Counted from the first letter of the stretch, positions 28,313-37,848 are shown. The stretch: DNA of 64,000 bases from Mycobacterium aquaticum (GCF_002086485.1 NZ_MVHF01000039.1:1-64000); one strand, 5' to 3'. Made by a program: numbers and translations. The notes: generated by a model from the letters alone, not told the origin.

Positions 28313-29341
28313 GTGGCAACCACAGAAAGCGCGGCCAAGCACGTCGCCTGGCCGTCGCGGCTGACCAAGGCCCGTCTGCATTTCGTGTCAGGCAAGGGCG
28401 GTACCGGCAAATCCACCATCGCCGCAGCTCTGGCCCTGGCCCTTGCGGCCGGCGGACGCCGGGTCTTGCTGGTGGAAGTCGAGGAACGGCAGGGCATCGC
28501 GCAGCTGTTCGACGTTCCGCCACTGCCGTACGAGGAGGTCAAGATTGCCACCGCCGAGGGCGGCGGCCAGGTCAACGCCCTGGCCATCGACATCGAGGCG
28601 GCGTTCCTGGAGTACCTCGACATGTTCTACAACCTCGGCCTGGCCGGCCGGGCGATGCGCCGCATCGGTGCCATCGAATTCGCCACCACCATCGCGCCCG
28701 GCCTGCGTGACGTGCTGCTCACCGGCAAGATCAAAGAGATCGTGACGCGCACCGACCGCAGCGAGAAGGCCAAGCGCATCGCCTATGACGCGGTCGTCGT
28801 CGATTCTCCTCCCACCGGCCGCATCTCGCGGTTCCTCGACGTCACCAAGGCCGTGTCCGATCTGGCCAAGGGCGGCCCGGTGCACTCGCAGGCCGACGGC
28901 GTGGTCAAGCTGCTGCACTCCGAGCAGACCGCGATCCATCTCGTGACCCTGCTGGAGGCCCTGCCCATCCAGGAGACGCTGGAGGCCATCGACGAGCTCA
29001 ACGAGCTGGGCCTGCCGATCGGCAGCGTCATCGTCAACCGCAACATCCCGGCCTACCTGTCCCCCGAGGATCTGGCCAAGGCTGCCGACGGCGACATCGA
29101 CGCCGACGCGGTGCGGGCCGGCTTGGCGAAGGTCGGAATCACGTTGTCCGACAGCGATTTCGCGGGGCTGCTCACAGAGACCATCCAGCACGCCACCCGG
29201 CTCACCGCCCGTGCGGAGAGCGCCGAGCAGCTCGACGCCCTCGACGTCCCGCGCCTCGAGCTGCCTGCCCTGTCCGACGGCGTCGATCTGGGCAGTCTGT
29301 ACGAACTCGCCGAAGCTCTTGCCCAACAGGGGGTCCGATAA
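28313..29341 (+). CDS. bagA: Get3/ArsA-like ATPase A (Rv3679, BagA-type)
   Basis: The 342-aa protein has a deviant P-loop FVSGKGGTGKST with the signature Lys of Get3/ArsA ATPases, and the switch region VVDSPPTGRISRFL. Two GTGs occur at 28310 and 28313; 28313 fits a leaderless start behind TAGCAT (28301-28306). The next gene, 2 nt downstream, encodes the partner. M. tuberculosis Rv3679/Rv3680 have been described as a Get3-like pair (BagA/BagB); they bind ATP, but a tail-anchored client is not established. Fungal-type tail-anchor motifs (CxxC) are not seen. Confidence 0.92.
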   Translation: MATTESAAKHVAWPSRLTKARLHFVSGKGGTGKSTIAAALALALAAGGRRVLLVEVEERQGIAQLFDVPPLPYEEVKIATAEGGGQVNALAIDIEAAFLEYLDMFYNLGLAGRAMRRIGAIEFATTIAPGLRDVLLTGKIKEIVTRTDRSEKAKRIAYDAVVVDSPPTGRISRFLDVTKAVSDLAKGGPVHSQADGVVKLLHSEQTAIHLVTLLEALPIQETLEAIDELNELGLPIGSVIVNRNIPAYLSPEDLAKAADGDIDADAVRAGLAKVGITLSDSDFAGLLTETIQHATRLTARAESAEQLDALDVPRLELPALSDGVDLGSLYELAEALAQQGVR

Positions 29342-29343
29342 CC

Positions 29344-30474
29344 GTGAGCACCAAGCCCGCTGCCCTCGACATGGGCGCCATCCTGGCCGACACCTCCAAC
29401 CGCGTCGTAGTGTGTTGCGGCGCAGGCGGTGTCGGCAAGACCACCACCGCGGCGGCGATGGCGCTGCGCGCCGCCGAGTACGGCCGCACGGTCGTGGTGC
29501 TCACCATCGACCCGGCCAAACGACTGGCGCAGGCACTGGGCATCAAGGATCTCGGCAATACCCCGCAACGGGTTCCGCTGGCACCCGAGGTCACCGGCGA
29601 ACTGCACGCGATGATGCTGGACATGCGTCGCACGTTCGACGAGATGGTGATCCAGTACTCGGGGCCGGGCCGCGCCGACTCCATCCTGGAGAACCAGTTC
29701 TACCAAACCGTGGCGACCTCACTGGCCGGCACGCAGGAATACATGGCCATGGAGAAGCTCGGTCAGCTACTGGCCGAGGACAAGTGGGATCTCGTCGTCG
29801 TCGACACCCCACCGTCACGCAATGCGCTGGACTTTCTCGACGCACCAAAGCGGTTGGGCAGCTTCATGGACAGCAGGCTGTGGCGCATGCTGCTGGCCCC
29901 CGGCCGCGGCATCGGCCGGCTGGTCACCGGCGCGATGGGGCTGGCGATGAAAGCCCTGTCCACCGTGCTGGGGTCTCAAATGCTTTCTGACGCAGCGGGT
30001 TTCGTCCAGTCACTGGACGCCACGTTCGGCGGATTCCGCGAAAAAGCCGACCGCACTTATGAATTGCTCAAGCGCCGCGGCACCCAGTTCGTCGTGGTGT
30101 CCGCCGCCGAGCCCGATGCGCTGCGGGAGGCGTCGTTCTTCGTCGACCGCCTCGCCGGGGAGAACATGCCACTCGCGGGGCTGATCCTCAACCGGACCCA
30201 TCCGACGTTGAGCGATCTGCACGCCGAAAAGGCCGAAGAAGCCGCTGACGACCTGGCGACCGAAGATCCCGATGCGCTGGCCGTGGCGGTGTTGCGCATC
30301 CACGCCGACCGGGCGCAGACCGCCAAGCGCGAGGTGCGGCTGCTGTCTCGGTTCACGGGGGCCAATCCGCACGTCGCGATCGTCGGCGTGCCGTCGCTGC
30401 CGTTCGACGTGTCGGATCTCGAAGCGTTGCGGGCGATCGCCGATCAGATCACCGGCGTCGGAGAACCCGTCTAG
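29344..30474 (+). CDS. bagB: Get3/ArsA-like ATPase B (Rv3680, BagB-type)
   Basis: The 376-aa partner ATPase has P-loop CCGAGGVGKTTTAAA; the signature Lys of the deviant Walker A is Ala here, unlike in the upstream BagA. The A-prime motif VLTIDPAKRLAQALG and switch VVVDTPPSRNALDFLD are conserved. The hydrophobic stretch GIGRLVTGAMGLAMKALSTVLG in the middle is in the position of the Get3 client-binding helices. It starts at GTG 29344, 2 nt after the bagA stop. Confidence 0.92.
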   Translation: MSTKPAALDMGAILADTSNRVVVCCGAGGVGKTTTAAAMALRAAEYGRTVVVLTIDPAKRLAQALGIKDLGNTPQRVPLAPEVTGELHAMMLDMRRTFDEMVIQYSGPGRADSILENQFYQTVATSLAGTQEYMAMEKLGQLLAEDKWDLVVVDTPPSRNALDFLDAPKRLGSFMDSRLWRMLLAPGRGIGRLVTGAMGLAMKALSTVLGSQMLSDAAGFVQSLDATFGGFREKADRTYELLKRRGTQFVVVSAAEPDALREASFFVDRLAGENMPLAGLILNRTHPTLSDLHAEKAEEAADDLATEDPDALAVAVLRIHADRAQTAKREVRLLSRFTGANPHVAIVGVPSLPFDVSDLEALRAIADQITGVGEPV

Positions 30475-30483
30475 AGGGGCGCG

Positions 30484-30846
30484 CTAAACAGCGCTGCGAT
30501 GTTTGCGCTGGGCGGCGAAGAAGTCGGCCCAGGAAACAACTTCGGGGTGCTGCTTGAGCAGTGCGCGACGCTGGCGCTCGGTCATCCCGCCCCAGACGCC
30601 GAACTCGACGCGGTTGTCCAACGCGTCGGCCCCGCACTCGAGGATCACCGGGCAGTGCCTGCAGATCACCGCGGCTTTGCGCTGGGCCGCGCCACGGACG
30701 AACAGTTCATCAGGATCGGCCTGCCTGCACCGGGCCTGCGACACCCATGCGATGCGCGCCTCTGCCTCGGCTCCGTGTGCCAAACTGTGAGCAGGGCTGG
30801 ATGTGGCCGTAGTCGTCTTGCGCGTGACAGTCCGTGAATCTGACAC
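30484..30846 (-). CDS. whiB4: WhiB4-type iron-sulfur transcription factor
   Basis: The 120-aa WhiB protein has [4Fe-4S] ligands at Cys40, Cys62, Cys65 and Cys71 (C-x21-C-x2-C-x5-C), followed by GVWGGMTERQRR, the WhiB beta-turn and basic helix. The C-terminus ALLKQHPEVVSWADFF is characteristic of WhiB4. M. tuberculosis WhiB4 responds to oxidative stress. The start is GTG (30844-30846), divergent from ponA2. It converges with bagB, with only 9 nt between the stops. Confidence 0.95.
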   Translation of the reverse strand: MSDSRTVTRKTTTATSSPAHSLAHGAEAEARIAWVSQARCRQADPDELFVRGAAQRKAAVICRHCPVILECGADALDNRVEFGVWGGMTERQRRALLKQHPEVVSWADFFAAQRKHRSAV

Positions 30847-31142
30847 CTGCGATCCCTTCGTTCCAACCTTCGACCGCTATGGCCGACGGTGAGCCCTCCG
30901 GTGTAGAACGCCGATGCGATCTACGCCACATTGCGCCAGCCTGTGTTACCTGGGTCGCACTGTGTGTCCAAGCTAGGTGGTCAGAGGGTATTAACGCAAC
31001 AGTTTGCGAGGCACTTTTTTGGGACGGCCGTGCAGTCTGATCATGCATCGCAGCGTTTACGCCGTTTCCCCAGCGAGATCGTGATAACGCCGTTCGCGCG
31101 CTCGCCGGTGGACCCCCAGGGAAGCGTCGTTACTCTGTACCC
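30847..31142. promoter_or_regulatory. whiB4-ponA2 divergent intergenic region
   Basis: This 296-bp region holds the promoters of two divergent genes. A TACTCTGTAC stretch at about 31131-31140 directly before the ponA2 ATG looks like a -10 of a near-leaderless mRNA. I see no open frame or RNA gene worth reporting. Confidence 0.4.
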
Positions 31143-33581
31143 ATGCCAGACCAGCCGACGCGACCGCCCACCACGGTCACGGTCATAAAGCTCGCCTGGT
31201 GCTGCCTACTGGCCAGCGTGCTCGCGGCCGCCTTCATGTTCCCGGTTGTCGGCGGATTCGGGCTGATGTCCAACCGAGCCTCCGACGTCGTTGCCAACGG
31301 CTCGGCCGCATTGGTGGAAGGCGACGTGCCGCAGGTGTCGACGATGGTCGACGCCAAGGGCAACACCATCGCGTGGCTCTACTCGCAGCGCCGGTTCGAA
31401 GTACCGAGCGATCAGATCGCCAACACCATGAAGCTGGCGATCGTCTCCATCGAGGACAAACGGTTTGCCGAACATAACGGTGTGGACTGGCAGGGCACCC
31501 TGACCGGCCTGTCCGGTTATCTGTCCGGGAATGCCGACACCCGTGGTGGCTCAACGCTCGAACAGCAGTATGTGAAGAACTACCAACTGCTGGTGGTCGC
31601 GCAGACCGACGCCGAGCGCCGCGCCGCCATCGAGACCACCCCGGCCCGCAAGCTCCGCGAGATCCGGATGGCGTTGACGCTGGACAAGACGTTCACCAAG
31701 CCCGAGATCCTCACCCGCTACCTCAATCTGGTGTCGTTCGGCAACGGTTCCTTCGGCATCCAGGACGCGGCCCAGACCTATTTCGGCATCAATGCCTCCG
31801 AGCTGAACTGGCAGCAGGCCGCCCTGCTGGCGGGCATGGTGCAGTCGACCAGCACGCTCAATCCGTACACCAACCCCGACGGCGCCCTCGCCCGCCGGAA
31901 CCTGGTGCTGGACACGATGATCGACAACATCCCGCAGGAAGCCGACGCGCTGCGGGCCGCCAAGGAGCAGCCGCTGGGCATCCTGCCGCAGCCCAACCAG
32001 CTCCCGCGCGGCTGCATCGCCGCGGGTGACCGGGCGTTCTTCTGCGATTACGCGCTGGAGTACCTGGCCCGGGCAGGCCTGAGCAAGGAGCAGGTCGCCA
32101 AGGGCGGTTACCTGATCAAGACCACGCTGGATCCCGATGTGCAGGTGCCGGTGAAGTCGGCGATCGATGGCATCGCGAGCCCGACCATCGACGGCATCGC
32201 GAGCGTGATGAGCGTGGTCAAGCCGGGCAAGACGTCGCACCCGGTGGTCGCGATGGCCAGCAACCGCACCTACGGCCTGAACACCGACGCGGGCGAAACC
32301 ATGCAGCCGCAACCGTTCTCCCTCGTCGGCAACGGTGCTGGGTCGATCTTCAAGCTCTTCACCACGGCCGCGGCCATGGACATGGGGATGGGCATCAACA
32401 CCACACTGCCCGTGCCCGGGTTCTTCCAGGCCAAGGGTCTGGGCAGCAGCGACACCCCGGGCTGCCCGAAGGAAACCTGGTGTGTGAAGAACGCGGGCAA
32501 CTACAAGGGCTCCATGAGCGTCACCGAAGCGCTGGCCACCTCGCCGAACACCGCGTTCGCCAAGCTGATCTCGCAGATCGGCGTGCCGCGGGTGGTCGAC
32601 ATGGCGGTCAAGCTGGGCCTGCGGTCCTACGCGATGCCCGGCACGGCACGCGATTACGACCCGGAGAGCAACGAGAGCCTGGCTGATTTCGTCAAGAGAC
32701 AGAACATCGGGTCGTTCACGCTGGGGCCGCTGGAGGTGAACGGGCTGGAGCTGTCGAATGTGGCGGCCACCCTGGCATCCGGTGGTATGTGGTGCCCGCC
32801 CAATCCGATCGACAAGGTCGTCGACCGCCACGGTCAGGAGGTCTCGGTGACCACCGAGACCTGCGAACAGGTGGTGCCGGAAGGGTTGGCCAACACCTTG
32901 GCCAACGCCATGAGCAAGGACGACACCGGTTCGGGCACCTCGGCGGGTGCGGCCGGCTCGGTGGGCTGGGATCTGCCGATGTCCGGTAAGACCGGCACGA
33001 CCGAGAACAACAAGTCCTCGGCGTTCCTCGGTTTCACCAACCAGTACGCCGCGTCCAACTACATCTATGACGACTCGTCCACTCCCAGTGAGCTGTGCTC
33101 GTTCCCGCTGCGTCAATGCGGGAACGGCAACCTCTTCGGTGGTAACGAGCCCGCCCGCACCTGGTTCACCGCGATGAAGCCGATCGCCAACAACTTCGGC
33201 CCGGTCGCGCTGCCGCCCACCGATCCGCGCTACGTGGACGGCGGCCCCGGCTCGCAGGTGCCCACCGTGAACGGCCTGGACGAGAACGCGGCGCGGCAGC
33301 GTCTCAAGGAGGCCGGTTTCCAGGTCGCCGACGGCAGCGCGTCGGTCAACAGCAGCGCCAAGTACGGCACCGTCGTCGGCACGACACCCAGCGGGCAGAC
33401 CATCCCTGGCTCGATCATCACGATCCAGATCAGCAACGGCATCCCGCCACCACCGCCGCCTCCACCGGTGGCGATACCGCTGCCGGGCGGTCCGCCGCCC
33501 GAGATCGGTCAGACGGTCGTGGAGATCCCTGGCCTGCCACCGATCACCGTGCCGGTGCTCGGACCGCCGCCACCGCCATGA
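31143..33581 (+). CDS. ponA2: Bifunctional class A penicillin-binding protein PonA2
   Basis: The 812-aa peptidoglycan synthase is anchored by one N-terminal helix (LAWCCLLASVLAAAFMFPVVGG). The glycosyltransferase domain has catalytic Glu104 in IEDKRFAEHNGVD and RGGSTLEQQYVKN. The transpeptidase domain has Ser401-x-x-Lys404 (SIFK), SPN (in LATSPNTAF) and Lys616-Thr-Gly (SGKTGTTE). A PASTA domain (QVPTVNGLDENAARQRLKEA) and a Pro-rich tail follow. This order and the SIFK motif match mycobacterial PonA2 (Rv3682). Four Cys in the transpeptidase region may form disulfides. Confidence 0.97.
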   Translation: MPDQPTRPPTTVTVIKLAWCCLLASVLAAAFMFPVVGGFGLMSNRASDVVANGSAALVEGDVPQVSTMVDAKGNTIAWLYSQRRFEVPSDQIANTMKLAIVSIEDKRFAEHNGVDWQGTLTGLSGYLSGNADTRGGSTLEQQYVKNYQLLVVAQTDAERRAAIETTPARKLREIRMALTLDKTFTKPEILTRYLNLVSFGNGSFGIQDAAQTYFGINASELNWQQAALLAGMVQSTSTLNPYTNPDGALARRNLVLDTMIDNIPQEADALRAAKEQPLGILPQPNQLPRGCIAAGDRAFFCDYALEYLARAGLSKEQVAKGGYLIKTTLDPDVQVPVKSAIDGIASPTIDGIASVMSVVKPGKTSHPVVAMASNRTYGLNTDAGETMQPQPFSLVGNGAGSIFKLFTTAAAMDMGMGINTTLPVPGFFQAKGLGSSDTPGCPKETWCVKNAGNYKGSMSVTEALATSPNTAFAKLISQIGVPRVVDMAVKLGLRSYAMPGTARDYDPESNESLADFVKRQNIGSFTLGPLEVNGLELSNVAATLASGGMWCPPNPIDKVVDRHGQEVSVTTETCEQVVPEGLANTLANAMSKDDTGSGTSAGAAGSVGWDLPMSGKTGTTENNKSSAFLGFTNQYAASNYIYDDSSTPSELCSFPLRQCGNGNLFGGNEPARTWFTAMKPIANNFGPVALPPTDPRYVDGGPGSQVPTVNGLDENAARQRLKEAGFQVADGSASVNSSAKYGTVVGTTPSGQTIPGSIITIQISNGIPPPPPPPPVAIPLPGGPPPEIGQTVVEIPGLPPITVPVLGPPPPP

Positions 33582-33662
33582 CGGTCTGATCGTGATGTGC
33601 ATCGGCCCACCCTGACCGGCCAAGAATGGGTGCGGCACAGCATCGGGCAGTAGGCTGCCAGC

Positions 33663-34619
33663 ATGTCAGCCGCCTCGGTAGCCAAGAAGACAGCCGCCGT
33701 CGCCACCGGCTCGTTGGTGGCCGGGATCGGGTACGCGTCGCTCATCGAACGCAATGCCTTCGTCCTGCGCGAAGCGACCATGCCGGTGCTGGCACCGGGT
33801 TCGTCGCCGCTGCGCGTGCTGCACCTGTCCGATCTGCACATGCGGCCCGGTCAGCGCCGCAAGCAGGCGTGGTTGCGCGACCTGGCCCGCCTCGAGCCGG
33901 ACCTGGTGGTCAACACCGGCGACAACCTGGCGCACACCAAGGCGGTTCCCGCCGTCGTGCAGTCGCTGAGCGAGCTGCTGTCGGTGCCGGGCCTGTTCGT
34001 GTTCGGCAGCAACGACTACTTCGCGCCGCGGCTGAAGAACCCGCTGAACTACGTGACCAAACCGCAGCACCGCGTGCACGGCGATCCGCTGCCATGGCAG
34101 GACCTGCGGGCGGCGTTCACCGAGCGGGGCTGGTATGACCTCACCCATACGCGTCGCGACATCGAGGTGGCCGGGCTGCACATCTCGGTCGCCGGGGTCG
34201 ACGATCCGCACCTGAAGCGGGACAGATACGACACCATCGCCGGGGCGGCCAACAGCGCCGCGAACCTCACGCTCGGGTTGACCCACTCCCCCGAACCGCG
34301 GGTGCTCGACCGCTTCGCGGCCGACGGCTACCAGCTCGTGCTGGCCGGTCACACCCACGGCGGGCAGCTGTGCCTGCCCTTCTACGGCGCGCTCGTCACC
34401 AACTGCGATCTGGACCGGTCGCGGGCCAAGGGCGCCTCTCGCTGGGGCGCGAACATGGCACTGCACGTCTCGGCGGGCATCGGCACGTCCCCGTACGCCC
34501 CCATGCGGTTCTGCTGCCGCCCGGAGGCGACGCTGCTGACGCTGGTTGCAGCGCCCACCGGTGGTGGTCATGTCGGCACACGCGCCGGCACGTCGTCGCC
34601 GACCGTCTCCGCACGGTGA
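33663..34619 (+). CDS. Metallophosphoesterase (Rv3683-type)
   Basis: The 318-aa calcineurin-like phosphoesterase has HLSDLHMRPGQ (Asp/His), NTGDN, GSNDYF and GHTHGGQLCLP, so all metal-site motifs are present. The N-terminus (VAKKTAAVATGSLVAGIGYASLIE) could be a weak membrane anchor, as in YkuE-type enzymes. Substrate unknown. It overlaps the next gene by 4 nt (GTGA at 34616-34619). Confidence 0.9.
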   Translation: MSAASVAKKTAAVATGSLVAGIGYASLIERNAFVLREATMPVLAPGSSPLRVLHLSDLHMRPGQRRKQAWLRDLARLEPDLVVNTGDNLAHTKAVPAVVQSLSELLSVPGLFVFGSNDYFAPRLKNPLNYVTKPQHRVHGDPLPWQDLRAAFTERGWYDLTHTRRDIEVAGLHISVAGVDDPHLKRDRYDTIAGAANSAANLTLGLTHSPEPRVLDRFAADGYQLVLAGHTHGGQLCLPFYGALVTNCDLDRSRAKGASRWGANMALHVSAGIGTSPYAPMRFCCRPEATLLTLVAAPTGGGHVGTRAGTSSPTVSAR

Positions 34620-35722
34620 ACACACCTGCGGGCACGGCGTCGCGCAGCCAGCCCCGTGACTGGGTGGACAACGCGGTCCGATTGATCGAGGCCGACGCCC
34701 GGCGCAGCGCCGACACCCACCTGTTGCGCTACCCCTTGCCCTCGGCATGGTGTGACGGCGTCGACGTGGCGCTGTATCTCAAGGACGAGTCGACTCACAT
34801 CACCGGAAGCCTCAAGCACCGGCTGGCCCGGTCGCTGTTCCTCTACGGGCTGTGCAACGGCTGGATCGCCGAGAAGACCACGGTGATCGAGGCGTCTTCG
34901 GGATCCACCGCGGTCTCTGAGGCGTATTTCGCGGCGCTGCTGGGCCTTCCGTTCATCGCGGTGGTGCCGTCATCGACCAGCACGGCCAAGATCGCCCTCA
35001 TCGAATCTCAGGGCGGCCGTTGCCATTTCGTCGCGAAATCCTCGCAGGTGTACGAGGAGGCGCAACGGCTGGCCGCCGAGACCGGCGGGCACTACCTGGA
35101 TCAGTTCACCAACGCCGAGCGGGCCACCGACTGGCGCGGAAACAACAACATCGCCGTGTCGATCTTCGAGCAGATGCAGATGGAGGCCCATCCGATTCCG
35201 GAGTGGATCGTGGTGGGCGCGGGCACCGGCGGCACCAGCGCGACGATCGGCCGGTTCATCCGGTACCGCCGCCACGCGACCCGGCTGTGCGTCGTCGACC
35301 CCGAGAACTCCGCGTTCTTCCCCGCCTACGCACAGGGGCGCAGCGACATCGTCACGGGCGCGTCGTCGCGCATCGAGGGAATCGGCCGACCACGGGTCGA
35401 GCCGTCGTTCCTGCCCGATGTGGTGGACCGCATGGTGTCAGTGCCCGATGCCGCGTCGGTCGCGGCGGCACGCCACGTCAGCGCCGTCCTGGGACGCCGG
35501 GTCGGGCCGTCCACGGGCACCAACATCTGGGGTGCGTTCGGATTGCTCGCCGAGATGGTCAAGCACGGGCAGAGCGGGTCGGTGGTGACCCTGTTGGCCG
35601 ACAGCGGCGACCGCTACGCCGACACCTACTTCAATGACGACTGGGTGAGCGCCCAAGGGCTGGACCCGTCCGGGCCCGCTGCGGTGCTCGCAGAGTTCGA
35701 ACGCTCGGGATCCTGGTCCTGA
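34616..35722 (+). CDS. cds1: PLP-dependent cysteine synthase/desulfhydrase-like protein (Cds1, Rv3684-type)
   Basis: The 368-aa fold-type II PLP enzyme has its Schiff-base Lys in ITGSLKHRLA, the phosphate loop GAGTGGTSATIGR, the substrate loop EASSGSTAVSEAYFA and GPSTGTNIWG near the C-terminus. In M. tuberculosis, Rv3684 has been described as a cysteine desulfhydrase making H2S, pyruvate and ammonia; by similarity the same is likely here. The GTG at 34616 overlaps the phosphoesterase stop. Confidence 0.88.
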   Translation: MNTPAGTASRSQPRDWVDNAVRLIEADARRSADTHLLRYPLPSAWCDGVDVALYLKDESTHITGSLKHRLARSLFLYGLCNGWIAEKTTVIEASSGSTAVSEAYFAALLGLPFIAVVPSSTSTAKIALIESQGGRCHFVAKSSQVYEEAQRLAAETGGHYLDQFTNAERATDWRGNNNIAVSIFEQMQMEAHPIPEWIVVGAGTGGTSATIGRFIRYRRHATRLCVVDPENSAFFPAYAQGRSDIVTGASSRIEGIGRPRVEPSFLPDVVDRMVSVPDAASVAAARHVSAVLGRRVGPSTGTNIWGAFGLLAEMVKHGQSGSVVTLLADSGDRYADTYFNDDWVSAQGLDPSGPAAVLAEFERSGSWS

Positions 35723-35808
35723 TCGTCTGCGCCGTCAGCCGTTGCGAACAGCCACAGCGCTGCGACCGCGAAAAAACCCAGGTAGATGGTGGCGCCCAAG
35801 GTTGTCAT
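35626..35808 (-). CDS. Possible small membrane protein antisense to the cds1 3' end
   Basis: A 60-aa frame starts ATG at 35806-35808, with CTGGAGACC ending 3 nt before it, and has one clear membrane helix (ATIYLGFFAVAALWLFATA) followed by an acidic tail (DGADDQDQDPERSNSAS). It overlaps the last 97 nt of cds1 on the opposite strand. The tail lies in the antisense region and could be fortuitous. No homologue is known to me. Confidence 0.45.
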   Translation of the reverse strand: MTTLGATIYLGFFAVAALWLFATADGADDQDQDPERSNSASTAAGPDGSSPWALTQSSLK

Positions 35809-35939
35809 GGTGGTCTCCAGTCGTGCCGGTGGCTTCAGTGTGCACAACGCCACCGACATGCCGAATCCATCCCGCGGCGGATGGTGATGTACGCCGCGAC
35901 GCGGATGCCGCCGTGAGCCGGCCGGACTAGGTTGCGGAT

Positions 35940-37103
35940 ATGGACGCCAGCGCCGATCACCGCCGCCCGGCGTTGTGGCTGGTGCCGCTGCTCGTCGCGG
36001 TCATCCAGGTGGCCGGAAGCACCGGGATGCGTCATCACCGCGGCCCCGAACTGGCGCCGCTGACCTGGTTCGGATTTGTGCTGCTGCTGGCCGGGCCGCT
36101 GATGCTGTTGGCCCGTTACCGCCACCCCTGTCCGGTTCTGCTGGCCGTCACGGCGATCACCGCGACGTACGTGCTGGCCGGGTTCGGTCCCGGGCCGGTG
36201 TTCTTGTCGCTCGTGGTGGCATTCGTGCGGGCCGCGACGGTGTGCCCGCGGTGGTGGACCTACCCGCTGCCGCTGATCGGCTGGGCGGCCGCGTGGGTGA
36301 TCCCGTGGCTGGCCGGCCGGCCCCGTCCGCCACTCGAGGCGATCGGCGGGCTGGGTGCGTGGCTGCTGGTGCTGGTCGCCATCGCCGAGGGGTTGCGCCA
36401 GCGCCGCTCGGTGGTGGAGGCCCGCCGGCTGCGGCAGGACGCCATGGCGTCGGCGGCGCGTTCCGAGCGGCAGCGGGAGGCGACGGCCGCGCGGCTGGCC
36501 ATCGCCCGCGAGTTGCACGACGTGCTGGCGCACAGCCTGTCGATGATCAACGTGCAGTCGTCGGTGGCGCTCGAGCTCCTCGACAAGCAACCCGAGCGGG
36601 CCGGTCCGGCCCTGGCGGCCATCAAAGATGCCAGCCGCCAAGCGATTTCAGATGTGCACTCACTGGTCACCGCGTTGCGCGCCGAAGGCGGCGAGCCCAC
36701 CGCACCGACCCCGGGCATCGCCGATCTCGACGGCCTGCTGGGGCCCGCCCGCGCGACCGGGCTGACCGTGACGACGACGGTGACGGGCTCGCCGCGGACC
36801 TTGCCCGCGGTGATCGACGTGGCCGCGGCCCGCATCGTGCAGGAGTCCCTGACCAACGTCGTGCGCCACTCCACCGCCACCACGGCTGCGGTCACCGTGG
36901 ACTACACCGCATCTCGGTTGTCTGTGGCCGTCGACGACAACGGCACTCCGCGTGGCAGCACCTCGGCGGGCGGCAGTGGGATCACCGGCATGCGGGAGCG
37001 GGCGCGGGCACTCGGCGGCTCGTTCAGCGCCGGGCGGGTTCCCGGCGGCGGGTTCAGCGTGCGGGCCGGCCTGCCCATCGACGAAAGCGCTTACCCCTCA
37101 TGA
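35940..37103 (+). CDS. NarL-type two-component sensor histidine kinase
   Basis: The 387-aa kinase has about five N-terminal membrane helices (residues 12-130) and a HisKA_3 dimerisation domain with phospho-acceptor His in ARELHDVLAHSLSMINVQ. The HATPase_c domain has ESLTNVVRHS (N box), VDDNGTPRG (G1) and GSGITGMRERARALGG (G2). No large extracellular sensor is present, so it probably senses a membrane-linked signal. Its stop overlaps the start of the response regulator (ATGA). Confidence 0.93.
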   Translation: MDASADHRRPALWLVPLLVAVIQVAGSTGMRHHRGPELAPLTWFGFVLLLAGPLMLLARYRHPCPVLLAVTAITATYVLAGFGPGPVFLSLVVAFVRAATVCPRWWTYPLPLIGWAAAWVIPWLAGRPRPPLEAIGGLGAWLLVLVAIAEGLRQRRSVVEARRLRQDAMASAARSERQREATAARLAIARELHDVLAHSLSMINVQSSVALELLDKQPERAGPALAAIKDASRQAISDVHSLVTALRAEGGEPTAPTPGIADLDGLLGPARATGLTVTTTVTGSPRTLPAVIDVAAARIVQESLTNVVRHSTATTAAVTVDYTASRLSVAVDDNGTPRGSTSAGGSGITGMRERARALGGSFSAGRVPGGGFSVRAGLPIDESAYPS

Positions 37104-37765
37104 CGATTCGAGTTGTGGTGGCCGATGATCAAGCGCTCGTGCGGGCCGGTTTTGTGGCCCTGCTCGATGCGCAGGACGGCATCGAGGTGGTGGCCGAGGC
37201 CGACACGGGAGCCCGAGCCCTGGCAGCCGCCGTCGAGTTACGCCCGGATGTGGTGTTGATGGACATCCGGATGCCGGATATGGACGGCCTGGCCGCCACG
37301 CGGGCCATCGCGGGCGATCCCGAGCTGACCGGTGTGCGGGTGGTGGTGCTGACCACCTTCGAGCTCGACGAGTACGTGTTCGAGGCGATGCGAGCCGGGG
37401 CCAGCGGGTTTCTGGTCAAGCACACCGAGCCGGCCGAACTGGTCCGCGCCGTGCGCGTGGTTGCCGACGGCGATGCGCTGCTCTCACCGTCGGTGACGCG
37501 CCGGCTGGTGGCGGAGTTCGCCGCGCACGCCAAGACCCCGGCCGCTCCGGCACTGCCCGATCTGACCTCACGGGAGCGGGAGGTGATGACGCTGGTCGCC
37601 GAGGGGCTGAGCAACGCCGAGATCGGCGAGCGGCTGTTCATGAGCCCCGCCACGGCCCGCACCCACGTCAGCCGCATCCTGATGAAGCTGGGCGCCCGCG
37701 ATCGCACCCAGCTGGTCGTGATGGCCTACGAGAGCGGGCTGGTACGCCCACGGTGGCAGGGCTGA
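37100..37765 (+). CDS. NarL/LuxR-family response regulator
   Basis: The 221-aa regulator has a receiver domain (VVADDQALVRAGF, phospho-acceptor Asp in VVLMDIRMPDMDG, Thr in VLTTFELDEYV, Lys in FLVKHTEP) and a C-terminal LuxR helix-turn-helix (LTSREREVMTLVAEGLSNAE, then IGERLFMSPATARTHVSRIL). The ATG at 37100 overlaps the kinase stop, giving a coupled pair. No target operator is evident nearby; the following SHOCT gene may be a target or unrelated. Confidence 0.94.
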   Translation: MTIRVVVADDQALVRAGFVALLDAQDGIEVVAEADTGARALAAAVELRPDVVLMDIRMPDMDGLAATRAIAGDPELTGVRVVVLTTFELDEYVFEAMRAGASGFLVKHTEPAELVRAVRVVADGDALLSPSVTRRLVAEFAAHAKTPAAPALPDLTSREREVMTLVAEGLSNAEIGERLFMSPATARTHVSRILMKLGARDRTQLVVMAYESGLVRPRWQG

Positions 37766-37848
37766 CGTCGTCACTACGCGCCGGCGCGTACCGCAGATGA
37801 CGCCCGCGGGCCGATGTCCCCGACGCCGACGCCCAGCAGGCTTGAGGT

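Noticed and set aside
31551..33638. A 695-codon minus-strand frame antisense to ponA2
   Set aside because: A shadow of ponA2, which has intact catalytic motifs; the frame is His/Arg/Gly-rich without domains.
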